64,000 nt of DNA from Zizania palustris. Its lineage: Eukaryota; Streptophyta; Magnoliopsida; Poales; Poaceae. The first letter of the stretch is position 1; the number at the start of each line of letters is the position of its first letter. The notes beneath the pieces were generated by a model, which was not told where the DNA came from, ran no database searches, and worked only from the letters and a program-made list of their open reading frames with translations. A program made the translations under genes and the position numbers. The stretch is from the NCBI GenBank assembly GCA_019279435.1, contig JAAALK010000082.1:20613116-20677115 (forward strand), written 5' to 3'. Of the stretch, positions 1 through 9,680 are shown piece after piece.

Positions 1-442
1 CTACCTATCACTATGAGTTCTGCCAGAGAGTTTGGCATCTTGAGGAGTTTTGCTTCAGGAGGAAGCGGGTTGAGCGAGCAGAGAGAGCTCGAGGTGGGCA
101 GGAGCAGTTCTACCAGCAGGGTGGTAGACAGAGAGTTGCTCGACGTAGAGAGAGGCTAGAGGCCAGACCACGTCGTGTAGGTGGTGGTAGAGGAGGCGGT
201 TTTTATGATCGTGCTCCGGAGGGTGGTTTCTGTTCCAGCAGAGTTCTAGATCGTTATGGATACGGTGTTGGACTTCATGACCATGATTTTAGGCAGAACA
301 TAGGACCGCCCTTTGAGCCGCATTTTGGTCCAGACTCATATGATTCCTTCTGCTTTCCTACATACGAGAAGATGGCTCGACACTGGTTTAACACCTTTGC
401 CAAACCTGGCGTTGGACCATTTGTTCCCACTCATGATTATTG
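1..442 (+). pseudogene. SIRE-A gag, C-terminal remnant fused to the pol end
   Basis: Translation of the first bases shows the second Gag zinc knuckle (Tyr-Glu-Phe-Cys...Cys-Phe-Arg-Arg-Lys), then an Arg/Gly-rich tail and a segment ending near FAKPGVGPFVP, matching the Gag end of the full copy at 12240-12370. Within a few bases of the expected Gag stop the sequence switches to the end of RNase H (ATTTGGGAGTTGTG, matching 15530-15545). About 3.1 kb of pol is therefore missing. The upstream Gag lies outside the window, so whether Gag is open cannot be judged. Confidence 0.75.
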
Positions 443-1824
443 ATCTTGATTTGGGAGTTGTGTATCTTTTTTGGGATACTTTGAGTCAGTTTTCTTTTCT
501 TCTTTATTTTTTCTGATTCTTTTTGTGTGCGTTCATATCATGCATAATCATCAATCACATTTTGAGCTTGCTTCTGTTATATGATTAATCTGCTTTACCT
601 TATCTAGCTAGTATATGTTTTTGATTACTTGTTGATGATCATGTTCTGTTTCAGTTCACATGATATATCTAATATTTGTCATATGCATGGCTTTTATGCT
701 TTAAAATTGAAAAATGATCACCATTGCTTCTGGTAACTAGCATGTGGAGGCTGAATGCTTTCGCTATCTTTTACATGCCTGGTAGCTGGATCCTTAGATG
801 CATATATGCAACTTGGACATCTATATGCTTTCAATATAAAAATGTGCTATAAAAATTGATAAAAATTCAGAAAATTGAAAAATTTATACATTTTTATGAT
901 TATTAGAAAAGATCTAGGTGGGTTTGCTTTGTCGCATTGCATTGTTCTGTACTGCTTACCATAGCACTTTGGTATGAACTAGGATAGTGTAATGTATGCC
1001 AAGACTAATGTCTTAAGCTTCTGATGGTCCAGTTCTGGCCTAGGCTTGACTTGGTCGGTTAGCATAAGGTTTGACATGCAAATAACCCCTGGCAGAAATG
1101 AAAAAAAATAAAAAGGAAAAAGAAAAAGTCTGAAAAATTTAAAAAGATGACAAGTTTGCTGAAGCACTTTGCTATGGACAATGCTTATCTTGGTAGATAT
1201 CAGTTAGCGTTTGCATCTCATGCTTTACATTGCTTGTCAACTAGAAAATGTGGTGATGCTTTTGTTTGCAAAAATCGAAAAAATGTGTGACAATGATTCT
1301 TTTTAGATATCGTCTGTTGCACTGATCATGTCATGTATCTTAGACAGTATATCTTTTGCTATACCTGTTAGATGTTGTAATTGCAGTTAATCATATCTAA
1401 GAAGCATGCTTTTCACACTCCACCTGCACCCCATCTACATTCATGGCATATTTTGAGGGGGAGCTGCATTTCAGGGGGAGTTTGTGTCTATGTCTCTTTA
1501 GAGTGCATTTAGTTTCACCTGATGAGTTCAATTGTCAACAAGGGGGAGAAATTTTGGAGTTTAGGGAACATTTTTAGGGAACATTTATTTCAGGGGGAGT
1601 TCCTTGTTGTTAATTCTAGGATTTGCACTTCTTTTTGAGTCTTTATTTTTGGTTAACCATAATGACCATTTTCTTGCTTCTGTTTGGCTTTTGGTCATTA
1701 GGGTTAAACTTTTATGTTCTTTCTTCTATTTTCTATTGTCTTCGTTTTCCTATTTCCACATGTTTTGTAGGTTCTGAAGATGAGGTGAAGAGGGTGTTGA
1801 CAATGCACTCATCAAGGGGGAGAT
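443..1824 (+). other. 3' non-coding region of copia-1
   Basis: No credible protein is encoded here; short open frames are low-complexity or not shared with relatives. The stretch matches 15599-16884 of copia-2 throughout. A block at 907-1094 also matches the more distant SIRE-B element (61046-61230). Several GGGGGAG tracts (about 1455, 1484, 1541, 1592 and 1814) resemble the polypurine tract, and the last abuts the LTR. An env-like ORF, known at this place in some SIRE elements, is not seen. Confidence 0.7.
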
Positions 1825-4515
1825 TGAGAAACCATGTTTAAGAATATGGGTTCGATACTCCAGACTTGATGAGTGATTGTCAACGGAAGTCAAAGGAAGA
1901 GAAAGGAAGACATGTCGAGTCTGAGGCGCATGTGACTCAGGTACATGGGCAGCGAACGACGGCCGGGCAGAGGAGCCGCGGAGTCGGGCTGGTCCAATCC
2001 GGGTACATGGCTAGGAGCGGCAGAGGATCCACTAGTCTATCGACTAGGTTTGACTCAGGTACACGGGCGGCGAGCGATTGCCGAGCTGAGGAAGCTGAGG
2101 GGTCGGGTCGACCCAATCCGGTTACCCGGTGCGAATACGGTGGACGCTTTGTCAGTTTCGGCGCAAAACTGACAACCTATGATTATTTTTTTAGGATATT
2201 AATAATTAGTTTTTAAGTTTAGAATATTTTTATTTGAGTCAGGTGTTTTTTCTAAGAATATTTTAGTAATTTTCGGAATTTATTTTAGAGTCAGTTTAAT
2301 TTACCCTAGGGGTAAATTAGTCTTTTCATGTATTAGGAGTCGCCTATAAATAGGCCCCTATCCTCCCTAGGGATAGATGACTGTTTCTAATAGATCAATC
2401 TACAGTCCATTTTCTTCTTCCACCGAAAATTTCTCTCCTCCAAAAATGTTTCGCTGACGTACTGTTTTCTTCTTCGTGTTGCACGAAATCCCACGGGAGT
2501 TCTTATTTTTTTGGGGGCCGGTAGGACTTCACCTGACCCATGGCATGAGGGAGCAAAAGCAGGGCCTGTTTTTTCCTTTTTTTCTCTGCTGGCGTCAGGC
2601 GCAGTGCCGCACAGTACAGGTATTCTCACGCACGTTGAAGCAGCTAGCTGCGCGGGCCCCACGAGCCAGCCTTTCCGCCGGCTGTGGCTATGTTTTTTTC
2701 TTTCCACGGGCGTGAAGCACGGCTGAGCGGCATCAGGAACCAGGAGCGGCAGCAGTTTTGGTAGCAGTCCGGCGCATTGACTCAAGGCTGCGCACAGTTG
2801 TGCGTGTCAGCGAGCCCCACGGCATTTTTTTTTCTCACGGCAAAGACTCCTAGGCGGAAAGCTTCTGCTAGCGGCGACGAGCAGCGCGTGAAGATCTGCT
2901 AGCGGTGACGAGCAGCGCCTGAAGTTTCTGCGGACGGTTCGTGGCGACGTTGGTAGATGCAGGTATTTGATCTAATCTCTTAATTTGCAGTTAGATTAAT
3001 TAATTAAATAATTATCTATCTTTAATTAAAATAAAAATCTGCTAGTTAATTCATTGTTATATTATCTTTTTTATCTCCTAGATCGTATTAGTACTATTAT
3101 TTATTTAAACAATTTTAATCTGCTAGTATAAATATAAAGGGGGGAATTAATTAAGATATTATTAGTCGAAATAATATTTTTATTTACGCGCAATGTATTA
3201 GGTATATATCTGAATTAATTTTTAAACAATCCATGTTTTATTCATTTGATTAGTATTTCATCTTTGGACTGCTTTATAAATATTTCGTAATTTATCTAGG
3301 TGTTTTTATTCACTGCAATATTTTTATTTAGTTTATCTTTAATATCATTTCAGTTAAGACATCGGCCATTTTTATACTAGATAACTTTAGTTACTGTAAT
3401 TTGCTTTGCTAATTTTATCTATCTGGTTGAGTATATTTGGTGTTGGTATTAGAATATAGTTTAGCAAGAAATTTTTAGGCGCCCATTCACCCCCCCTCTG
3501 GTCGCTACTTTCAGTCCTACAGCGGGACCCACGGCGCTGCACGCGGCCGGTTCGACACACCGCACGCAATCGCCAGGCGGGCCCCACCACAGCAGGAGCT
3601 CCAACCAACGTGCAGCGGCGCCAGCGTTTCTCAACGGCGAAATTTTTGGTGTGAGGGCCCCACGGCGTCACGTCTATTTCTCGGTGGCAGGCTTGTGCAA
3701 AGGGCCACGGCGGATGACGTAGACGGTCGCCACAGCGGCGTGTCAACGCTTTTTAGCCAGGCAACAACACAGTCTTCGCACGGTTCCCAAGTCGAAGTAG
3801 CAATCAATTTTGGCCAGGCTTCATTAGTCTTTTTCCACGGCGTCAACGCGAGAGCAAATAGCTGACCAAGTTGAAAAGGCTACGCGAAGCGCTGCTGTGT
3901 GCAATAGTTTGGCTTGGCAGCCGAGGCAATCCCAGGCGGCAACACAGGAGATTTTCTTCAACGGCGACTTCCGGTTTTTCTGCGGCCAACATGTAGGTTA
4001 GTTTTTTAATCTTCTATTTTTTTTGGTAGATTAAATCTTGTTAATAATTTCATAGTTAATTTTTAATCTGTAAAATTTTTATTAGTTATCTCGTATTATT
4101 TTTTACCTGATTAATCTGCTCATATAAAAAGAAAAGAAAAATTTATTAGTCGCAGTAATATTTTTATTCTAGTTTTTACGTGCAATATTTTCGGTTTAAT
4201 TCTGAATTAATTTTTAGTGATTCATGTTCTATTCATTTGATTAGTATTTTATTTCTAGACTGAAATATAAATATTTCGTTATTGTTTTCTAGGTGTTTTT
4301 ATTTACTGCAGTATTTTTATCTAGATTATTTTTAATATCATTTTAATTAGGACACCAGTCATTTTTAAGCTAGACAACTTTAATTACTGAAATTTGCTTT
4401 GCAAATATTATTCGTCTGGTTAAATTTATTTGGGTGTTGGGATTAAGATATAGTTTAGCAAGAAATTTTTAGGCGCCCATTCACCCTCCTCTGGTCGCTA
4501 CTTTCGGTCCTACAC
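1825..4515 (+). repeat. 3' LTR of copia-1, with partial tandem duplication
   Basis: It starts TGAGAAACCA directly after the purine tract and ends CCTACA. The terminal motif GGCGCCCATTCACC...CTGGTCGCTACTTTC occurs twice, ending at about 3523 and 4515. The AT-rich stretch 2975-3523 is repeated, diverged, at about 4005-4515. U3 holds a repeated GACTCAGGTACA unit (about 1935 and 2049). The LTR is therefore much longer than its relatives (about 1.4-2.1 kb). The second half could instead be a fragment of another LTR joined end to end. Confidence 0.75.
2345..2353 (+). promoter_or_regulatory. TATA box of copia-1 3' LTR
   Basis: TATAAATAG follows a conserved CCTAGGGGTAAA segment shared with the other SIRE LTRs in this window. 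It marks the likely U3/R boundary. Confidence 0.7.
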
Positions 4516-5241
4516 CAACGAAACCTATAGTGTGTGTCATTGAGTTGGAGCGGTTCATGCTAACGGTTTCGGCATAAGTTCCTGTGACTTGGGTCATTTG
4601 ACACACTGCGGTGTGCAGGAATGAGTGCCTTGTGGGTACAGTGGTACACCTATGATTAGAGTTAATTCTTTTCGAAAAGCCGAGCCCACGGTGAAGGGTG
4701 AGTGGAGTGACATCCCACAATTAGTCTATGTTTGAGAAGTGTTACGTGATTGATTGGGTATGTAAGGACTGTTGAGTGAGGAGGGCTGATGGTACTCCAC
4801 GAGTTAGAAGATGTTGCATCATCCATGATTTAAATATTTTGTATGAATAAACCTGGCTCACATTAAAGGCTGCAAGATAAAAATGTACTTTTCTGCACTT
4901 TAACCCATTTCCTCCCTTTGTTATTACCTTGCATTATTATTGCATTTTCTCGGTGGCTTGTTGAGTACGTATGCACTCACCCATTGGAAAATCACTATAG
5001 AGGCGTACTACGATGAGGATGGTCTGGAGTAGCGACCTAGTCAAGGAAGCAACCCTAGAGAATATGTTCATCGAGTTTATTATTTTCATAGTTTCTTTTA
5101 TTTTAACCTTTGTGTGATAATGTGGTCTACGAGCCACGAATGTTTGACGTATGTGTGTCATCGTATGATGAACATCTTGTGATTATTCATTTTCTATGGA
5201 ATTTCAATAAAGTATAGGTTTTATTAAATCTGAGCGCTACA
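4516..5241 (+). repeat. Element A 5' LTR, left-truncated
   Basis: Similarity to 22214-22926 is clear throughout, including the segments around TAAGGACTGTTGAG and GGTGGCTTG, and the AATTTCAATAAA segment near the end. It ends GCTACA and is followed after three bases by the primer site. The missing left part was separated by the copia-1 insertion. Confidence 0.75.
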
Positions 5242-5244
5242 AGA

Positions 5245-5257
5245 TGGTATCAGAGCC
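5245..5257 (+). other. Primer binding site of element A
   Basis: TGGTATCAGAGCC is complementary to the 3' end of initiator tRNA-Met, the usual plant LTR-retrotransposon primer. It lies three bases after the LTR end. Confidence 0.85.
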
Positions 5258-5380
5258 GACTTGACTGTAGGAACCCAAACAGACATGCCCGATGACTAGC
5301 ATTAAAAAAAATTATTTCGTAAAAATATACTTCATATTTTTCTCCTCTCCCTCACTCTTTAAACTTTGCCTTCTTTGTAG

Positions 5381-6133
5381 ATGCCAACCCACGTTCGCAG
5401 TTTCTGTTGGGAGGCCACTAGTTTCGTCCAAGAGCTCCGTGTGTTGGCAGTTTTCCAACAATACACCCATGAACTAGAGTACCGCGGGATCTACCAGATC
5501 GGCGAGAGTGGCCCATGCCAAGTAACCCTGACCCTAATCGCCGCAGACCCAGAGATGAACTCCTTCGCCACATCGGTCAGAGCCATAAGCTTCAAAATTG
5601 GTTGTCAAGAAACAGCCCTTCAAGCACTAGGAGAACTTCGTCAGATCTACGATGACCGCATACAAGGCACCACTTTTCGCCATTTGCCATCTCAGGAGTC
5701 AGAGTTATATTGCAGCACCTACATCAGCCATCTCGATGGTTGTGACCCTTTAGTAGCCCGACAGACCCGTCTCTTATCGGCTACGGACACCCTCCACACC
5801 GAGGCTCTCATACTCACCGATGAGACACAAGCTTGGGTGGACTACTACAATTAGGAAGCCGACGAACTTCGGCAACAACTTACCCAACTCCTTAGCCAGA
5901 ACCGGGAACTCAAGAAGGATATTGCAGAACTAGTACATAGGGTTCCCCCTAGGAGGAAGACCCTTCGGAAGGTCCTTCACCACCTGAAGAAATTTATGAG
6001 GCAAAGCACGGTCCTAACCAGACCGGGTGAGGCTGGAACATCCGAAGGAGTAATGGCCGACGACGAGGCAGATTTTAGCACCATAGTAGGATCTGTCCAA
6101 GGGTCTAAAAACACCCCGATATCCCCTAGATGA
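5381..6133 (+). pseudogene. Unassigned element A protein, one in-frame stop
   Basis: The frame starts at ATG 5381 and would give about 250 residues. It is interrupted by a single TAG at 5852-5854 that looks like a mutated CAG, since the frame continues openly to TGA at 6131-6133. The N-terminal half is globular with no motif I recognise. After the stop, residues about 159-185 form a Leu/Gln/Glu-rich coiled-coil-like helix, then a basic stretch and an acidic tail. No zinc knuckle, protease or RT motif is present. It sits where gag is expected, just after the primer site. From memory, similar orphan proteins occur in grass LTR elements, but I could not check this. A structural (Gag-like) role is only an inference from position. 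Confidence 0.55.
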
Positions 6134-6420
6134 TTATAGTAGACGCTAGACACCGGATGTTTGTTTTTCTTGTTTGTGATACAATCCATAAGCGAATTGT
6201 GCTATGGGTGAGATAGAAAATAAGAACTGAATTGTAATGAATTTCATATCACATTTAATAATGAAAACCGTGAGATATTTTTAGTATAATTTTCTAAACT
6301 CCTCTTATGATCTTTGGAAAATTTCATCTTCAGAATGGCCAACGAGTAGAACCCATCCTCCACACCCAACCTACCAAACCACGTGGTGCCTAATGGAGAA
6401 GTACCATGGCAACGCTAGAC
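6134..6420 (+). other. Junction zone between element A and truncated Tat element
   Basis: No gene, LTR end or target duplication is evident. AT-rich sequence changes to Tat pol coding near 6420. The exact breakpoint cannot be placed without an intact Tat relative. Confidence 0.5.
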
Positions 6421-6422
6421 CG

Positions 6423-7618
6423 AGATACCTAACCTACAAGTGGAGCATCGGCTGCCTATCAAGGACGGGTTTAGGCCTTATAAGCAGCCTCCTCGTCGCT
6501 TTAACTCGGTCGTCTATGACCGAGTTAAAGAAGAAGTAGAGCGACTACTCAAGGCTGAATTTATCAGGCCATGCAGGTATGCGGAATGGGTCGCTAACAT
6601 TGTGCCTGTAGAGAAGAAAGGGAGCAGCAAGATACGGGTATGTATTGATTTCAGGGATCTGAAAAGAGCCACTCCAAAGGACAAGTATCCAATGCCGATA
6701 GCCGACATGCTAATCAAGGATGCTTCAGGACATAAGGTACTGAGTTTTCTTGATGGCAATGCTGGTTATAATCAAATCTTTATGGCCGAAGAGGACGTCT
6801 ATAAGACTACCTTTCGATGCCCTGGATTTGCCGGTTTGTTCGAGTGGGTCGTCATGACTTTTGGTTTGAAGAATTCCGGCGCCACGTACCAGCGCGCTAT
6901 GAACTTAATCTTTCATGACTTATTAGGGGTTATGTTAGAAGTTTACATCGATGATGTTGTAGTCAAATCGGACGCTATGGGGAACCATTTAGCCGATTTG
7001 AGGGTTACTTTTGATAGAATGCGACAGTATGGTTTGAAAATGAACCCGCTCAAGTGTGCTTCTGGTGTGTTGGTGGGTAAGTTCTTAGGTTTCATGATTC
7101 ACGAAAGAGGCATAGAAATTGATCCTAAGAGACATGAGAAGATTAGAAACATTGCAGCGCCGATGTGCAAAAGGGATGTACAAAAATTGCTAGGCAAGAT
7201 GAACTATTTGCGTCGCTTTATATCCAACTTGTCTGGCAAGATTGATGCCTTTGTCCCCATACTCCGTCTAAAAAACGAAGCCGAGTTCACTTGGGGGCAA
7301 GCCAGTAAAGTGCTTTTGAGAAGATCAAGGAGTGCTTGTCATCATCGCCTGTGGTGAGAGCACCCAAAACCGGGATTCCATTTCGGCTATACATCGCTGC
7401 TGAAGATTGCATGATTGGGGCCGTGCTAACCCAGGAGGTAGAGGGAAAAGAGTACATCATCACATTCTTGAGTCGCCGCCTAGTGGACGCCAAAACCAGG
7501 TACACGTTTGTAGAACGATTGTGTTTATCACTTTACTACGCATGCACCAAATTACGCCACTATCTTCTCCCCAATACATGTGTTGTCGTTTGCCAAACCG
7601 ATGTTATAAAGCACATGT
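6423..7618 (+). pseudogene. pol: Tat gypsy reverse transcriptase and RNase H, N-terminal part of pol
   Basis: RT copies the element RNA into DNA inside the particle. Reading begins mid-protein at a typical pre-RT motif (VEHRLPIK). RT landmarks follow: the FRDLKRATPKDKYPMP segment, the LDGNAGYNQI block, and the catalytic YIDD at 6944-6955. The RNase H part (IAAEDCMIGAVLTQ...) lies in a shifted frame from about 7336, so a small indel near 7310 breaks pol. Coding stops abruptly at 7618, where copia-2 inserts before the end of RNase H. No start codon is real here because the upstream portion is deleted. Confidence 0.85.
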
Positions 7619-9615
7619 TGAGGAGCCATGCTGAATAGCGTGGGCCTCATGGCTCCAGATGTGATGAGTCATTATCAACGATAGTCAAAGAGGATAGAGG
7701 AAGAGAGGAGATCTGCTGCTTCATGGGCCGCGTGTGACTCAGGTACACGGGCAGCAAGCGACTATCGGGCAGAGGGGCTGCGAAGTCGGGCTGGCCCAAT
7801 CTGGGTACATGGGCTAGGAGCAGCAGAGGACCCACTAGGCTGTTGACCAGGATTAACTCAGGTACACGGGCGGTGAGTGATTGCCGGGCTAAGAGAGCTG
7901 CGGAATCGGGCCGGCCCAATCCGGGTACCTGGTGCAAAGTCGCTGGAGGCTTTGTCAGTTTCGACGCAAAACCGACGACCGCTGATCTTGTATCAGACTG
8001 TCCAGAAGAAAAGCCGTAGTCGCTACGAAAGTTTAGCTTTCGGATAAGTCATCTGTAAATAGGAGTTTACTATTTTGTCCCTAGGCCCACAATCAGTCAG
8101 TCGAGTCTGTAAAAATATCCTAAGGGCAGTTTAGTCCTTTCCTTTTATTTCAGTGTCTGTAAAAAAACCCTAAGGGGCTGGTGGAATATTCCTAGCCATT
8201 GGGCAGCCTATAAATAGGGCCCCAATCCCTAGGGTTAGGTCACCTTTTTCAAGAAATCACTTTTTAATCAAGGTTTGGGTCATTTTGTGTTTCCTGCATT
8301 TTCTCTCTCCTATTCATGCGCCGCCAGGCTTCTGCGCAAGAGATTTCTATTCCTGCATCCCCTCTGTTCTTCATGATGCTGTGAAGATTTATTCTCTGTT
8401 CATGTCATTCGGTGTGCAGTGATTTTTGTGGCTTTAATGCTTCGATCTACGTGCGGTTTCTTCTTATTCCTGAACGTTTTCTTCTCTGGTTGCTTGCGTT
8501 CTTCAGCCGAGTAGTACTACTTCTTGCATGCAACAAGTAGTACCTACTACTTCTAGCTTTGCCTTTTCCTGTGTAGCTTTTTGATCGAGTAGACAGAGCC
8601 TAGCCTTTTCTCTGGTTGTTTCTGGCGAAGCCCCCTCGATTGCTCGAAGTCTTTCAGCTCTGTGAAGAAGGCTGCGACCAGACTTCTTCGAATGCTTCGC
8701 TAGGACTCCGAACTTGAATTGTGAATCTAGCTTCGAAGTGTGCTCTGTTCTAAGTTTTTGTTCTGACATACTTCGACACTCTTTTACGAAGCATACTTCG
8801 ACAGGCTTCGGAGTTAGCTTCGAAGCATGTCTCTCTGGTAGACTTTGTTCGAAGTGTGTTTTCTGAGATCTTTCTGCTGCTGCTTTCGAGGGTTACAGTT
8901 TGTGTGTTCAAAGCTTGTCATTCGAAGTTAGTCCTCGATTTGCAGGTTACCACTTCTGTAGTCATACCTCGATCAAGCTAGCTTCAAAGGTAGAGTGTAG
9001 GCTTCGATTTGGTCTTGCTGCTGTGTGTTTGGCTTCGCTTCTCGTTCGAAGATTCTTTTCTGTGAACTTTGTTCGAAGCTTTCTGATCGAAGTTTAAGCT
9101 TCGAAGTACACTATTCGAAGCAAGCTTCGATACTCTCATACTTTGCACCAAAGCATACTTCGCATTTTGTCTCGCTCGAACTAGGCTAGACTCAACAGAC
9201 CTTCAGCATTTTAACGACAACCTTTGCTAGACCTCGACAAGGGACTCCGAAGTAGGCTTCGACACTGCGAAGCAGGCTTCGACACAGCGAAGCAGGCTTC
9301 GCCAAGTTTCGAACAGGAGACAAAGTTGAACAGTAACTTCTCATCACTTTTCATGTACACTTAGATCATCTGCTGAGAAGTTTGATTTGCCATGTCTTGA
9401 ATATTTTGCTTATCTGCCTATTACCACTGTAATGGTGTTTCTCTGTTTTTGACACCGGTCGTTTTTAGGCTAGATACTTTTAGACCTAGGCATTCTATTC
9501 ACGCTTTGCTGCTTAGTCTTTCGAGGTGCGTTGAGTGTTGGGAGCAGGCCATAGATTCGAAAGAATTTTTAGGTGCCCATTCACCCCCCCTCTGGTCGCT
9601 ACTTTTGGTCCTACA
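7619..9615 (+). repeat. 5' LTR of copia-2
   Basis: TGAGGAGCC...GGTCCTACA, 1997 bp. U3 carries a two-fold repeat of a GACTCAGGTACACGGGC unit (about 7738 and 7857). The part after the TATA box is dense in TTCGAAG-type motifs from about 8690. It contains about 440 bp (about 8315-8750) absent from the 3' LTR. Confidence 0.88.
8209..8217 (+). promoter_or_regulatory. TATA box of copia-2 5' LTR
   Basis: TATAAATAG follows the conserved CCTAGCCATTGG segment and precedes GGGCCCC. The same arrangement is seen in the 3' LTR and in the minus-strand solo LTR. Confidence 0.75.
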
Positions 9616-9617
9616 AG

Positions 9618-9630
9618 TGGTATCAGAGGC
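9618..9630 (+). other. Primer binding site of copia-2
   Basis: TGGTATCAGAGGC lies two bases after the LTR end, with one change from the tRNA-Met complement (final GCC changed to GGC). Confidence 0.8.
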
Positions 9631-9680
9631 TGGTTAGGGTTTTTCCATACCTTAACCGGTTCTAAACCCCAGTAGTGATC

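Larger units (their letters stand above)
1..4515 (+). mobile_element. SIRE-A Ty1-copia element, 3' part only (copia-1)
   Basis: This is the right-hand part of a SIRE/Maximus-type Ty1-copia retrotransposon that begins before the window. It contains a Gag C-terminal remnant, a long 3' non-coding stretch, a final purine tract (about 1814-1823) and a 3' LTR ending in CCTACA at 4515. Gag sequence is joined almost directly to the last codons of RNase H, so protease, integrase, RT and most of RNase H are absent. The element lies inside the 5' LTR of element A: sequence resumes at 4516 with CCAAC, in register with that LTR's other copy near 22220. The matching CCAAC duplication should lie left of the window. 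Confidence 0.8.

Noticed and set aside
2387..2785. Frames around 2387-2785 and 3387-3846 in copia-1 LTR
   Set aside because: LTR shadows on both strands with no supporting domain.
9618..9630. tRNA gene signal at TGGTATCAGAGC sequences
   Set aside because: These are primer sites next to LTR ends; no cloverleaf or flanking tRNA arms are present.
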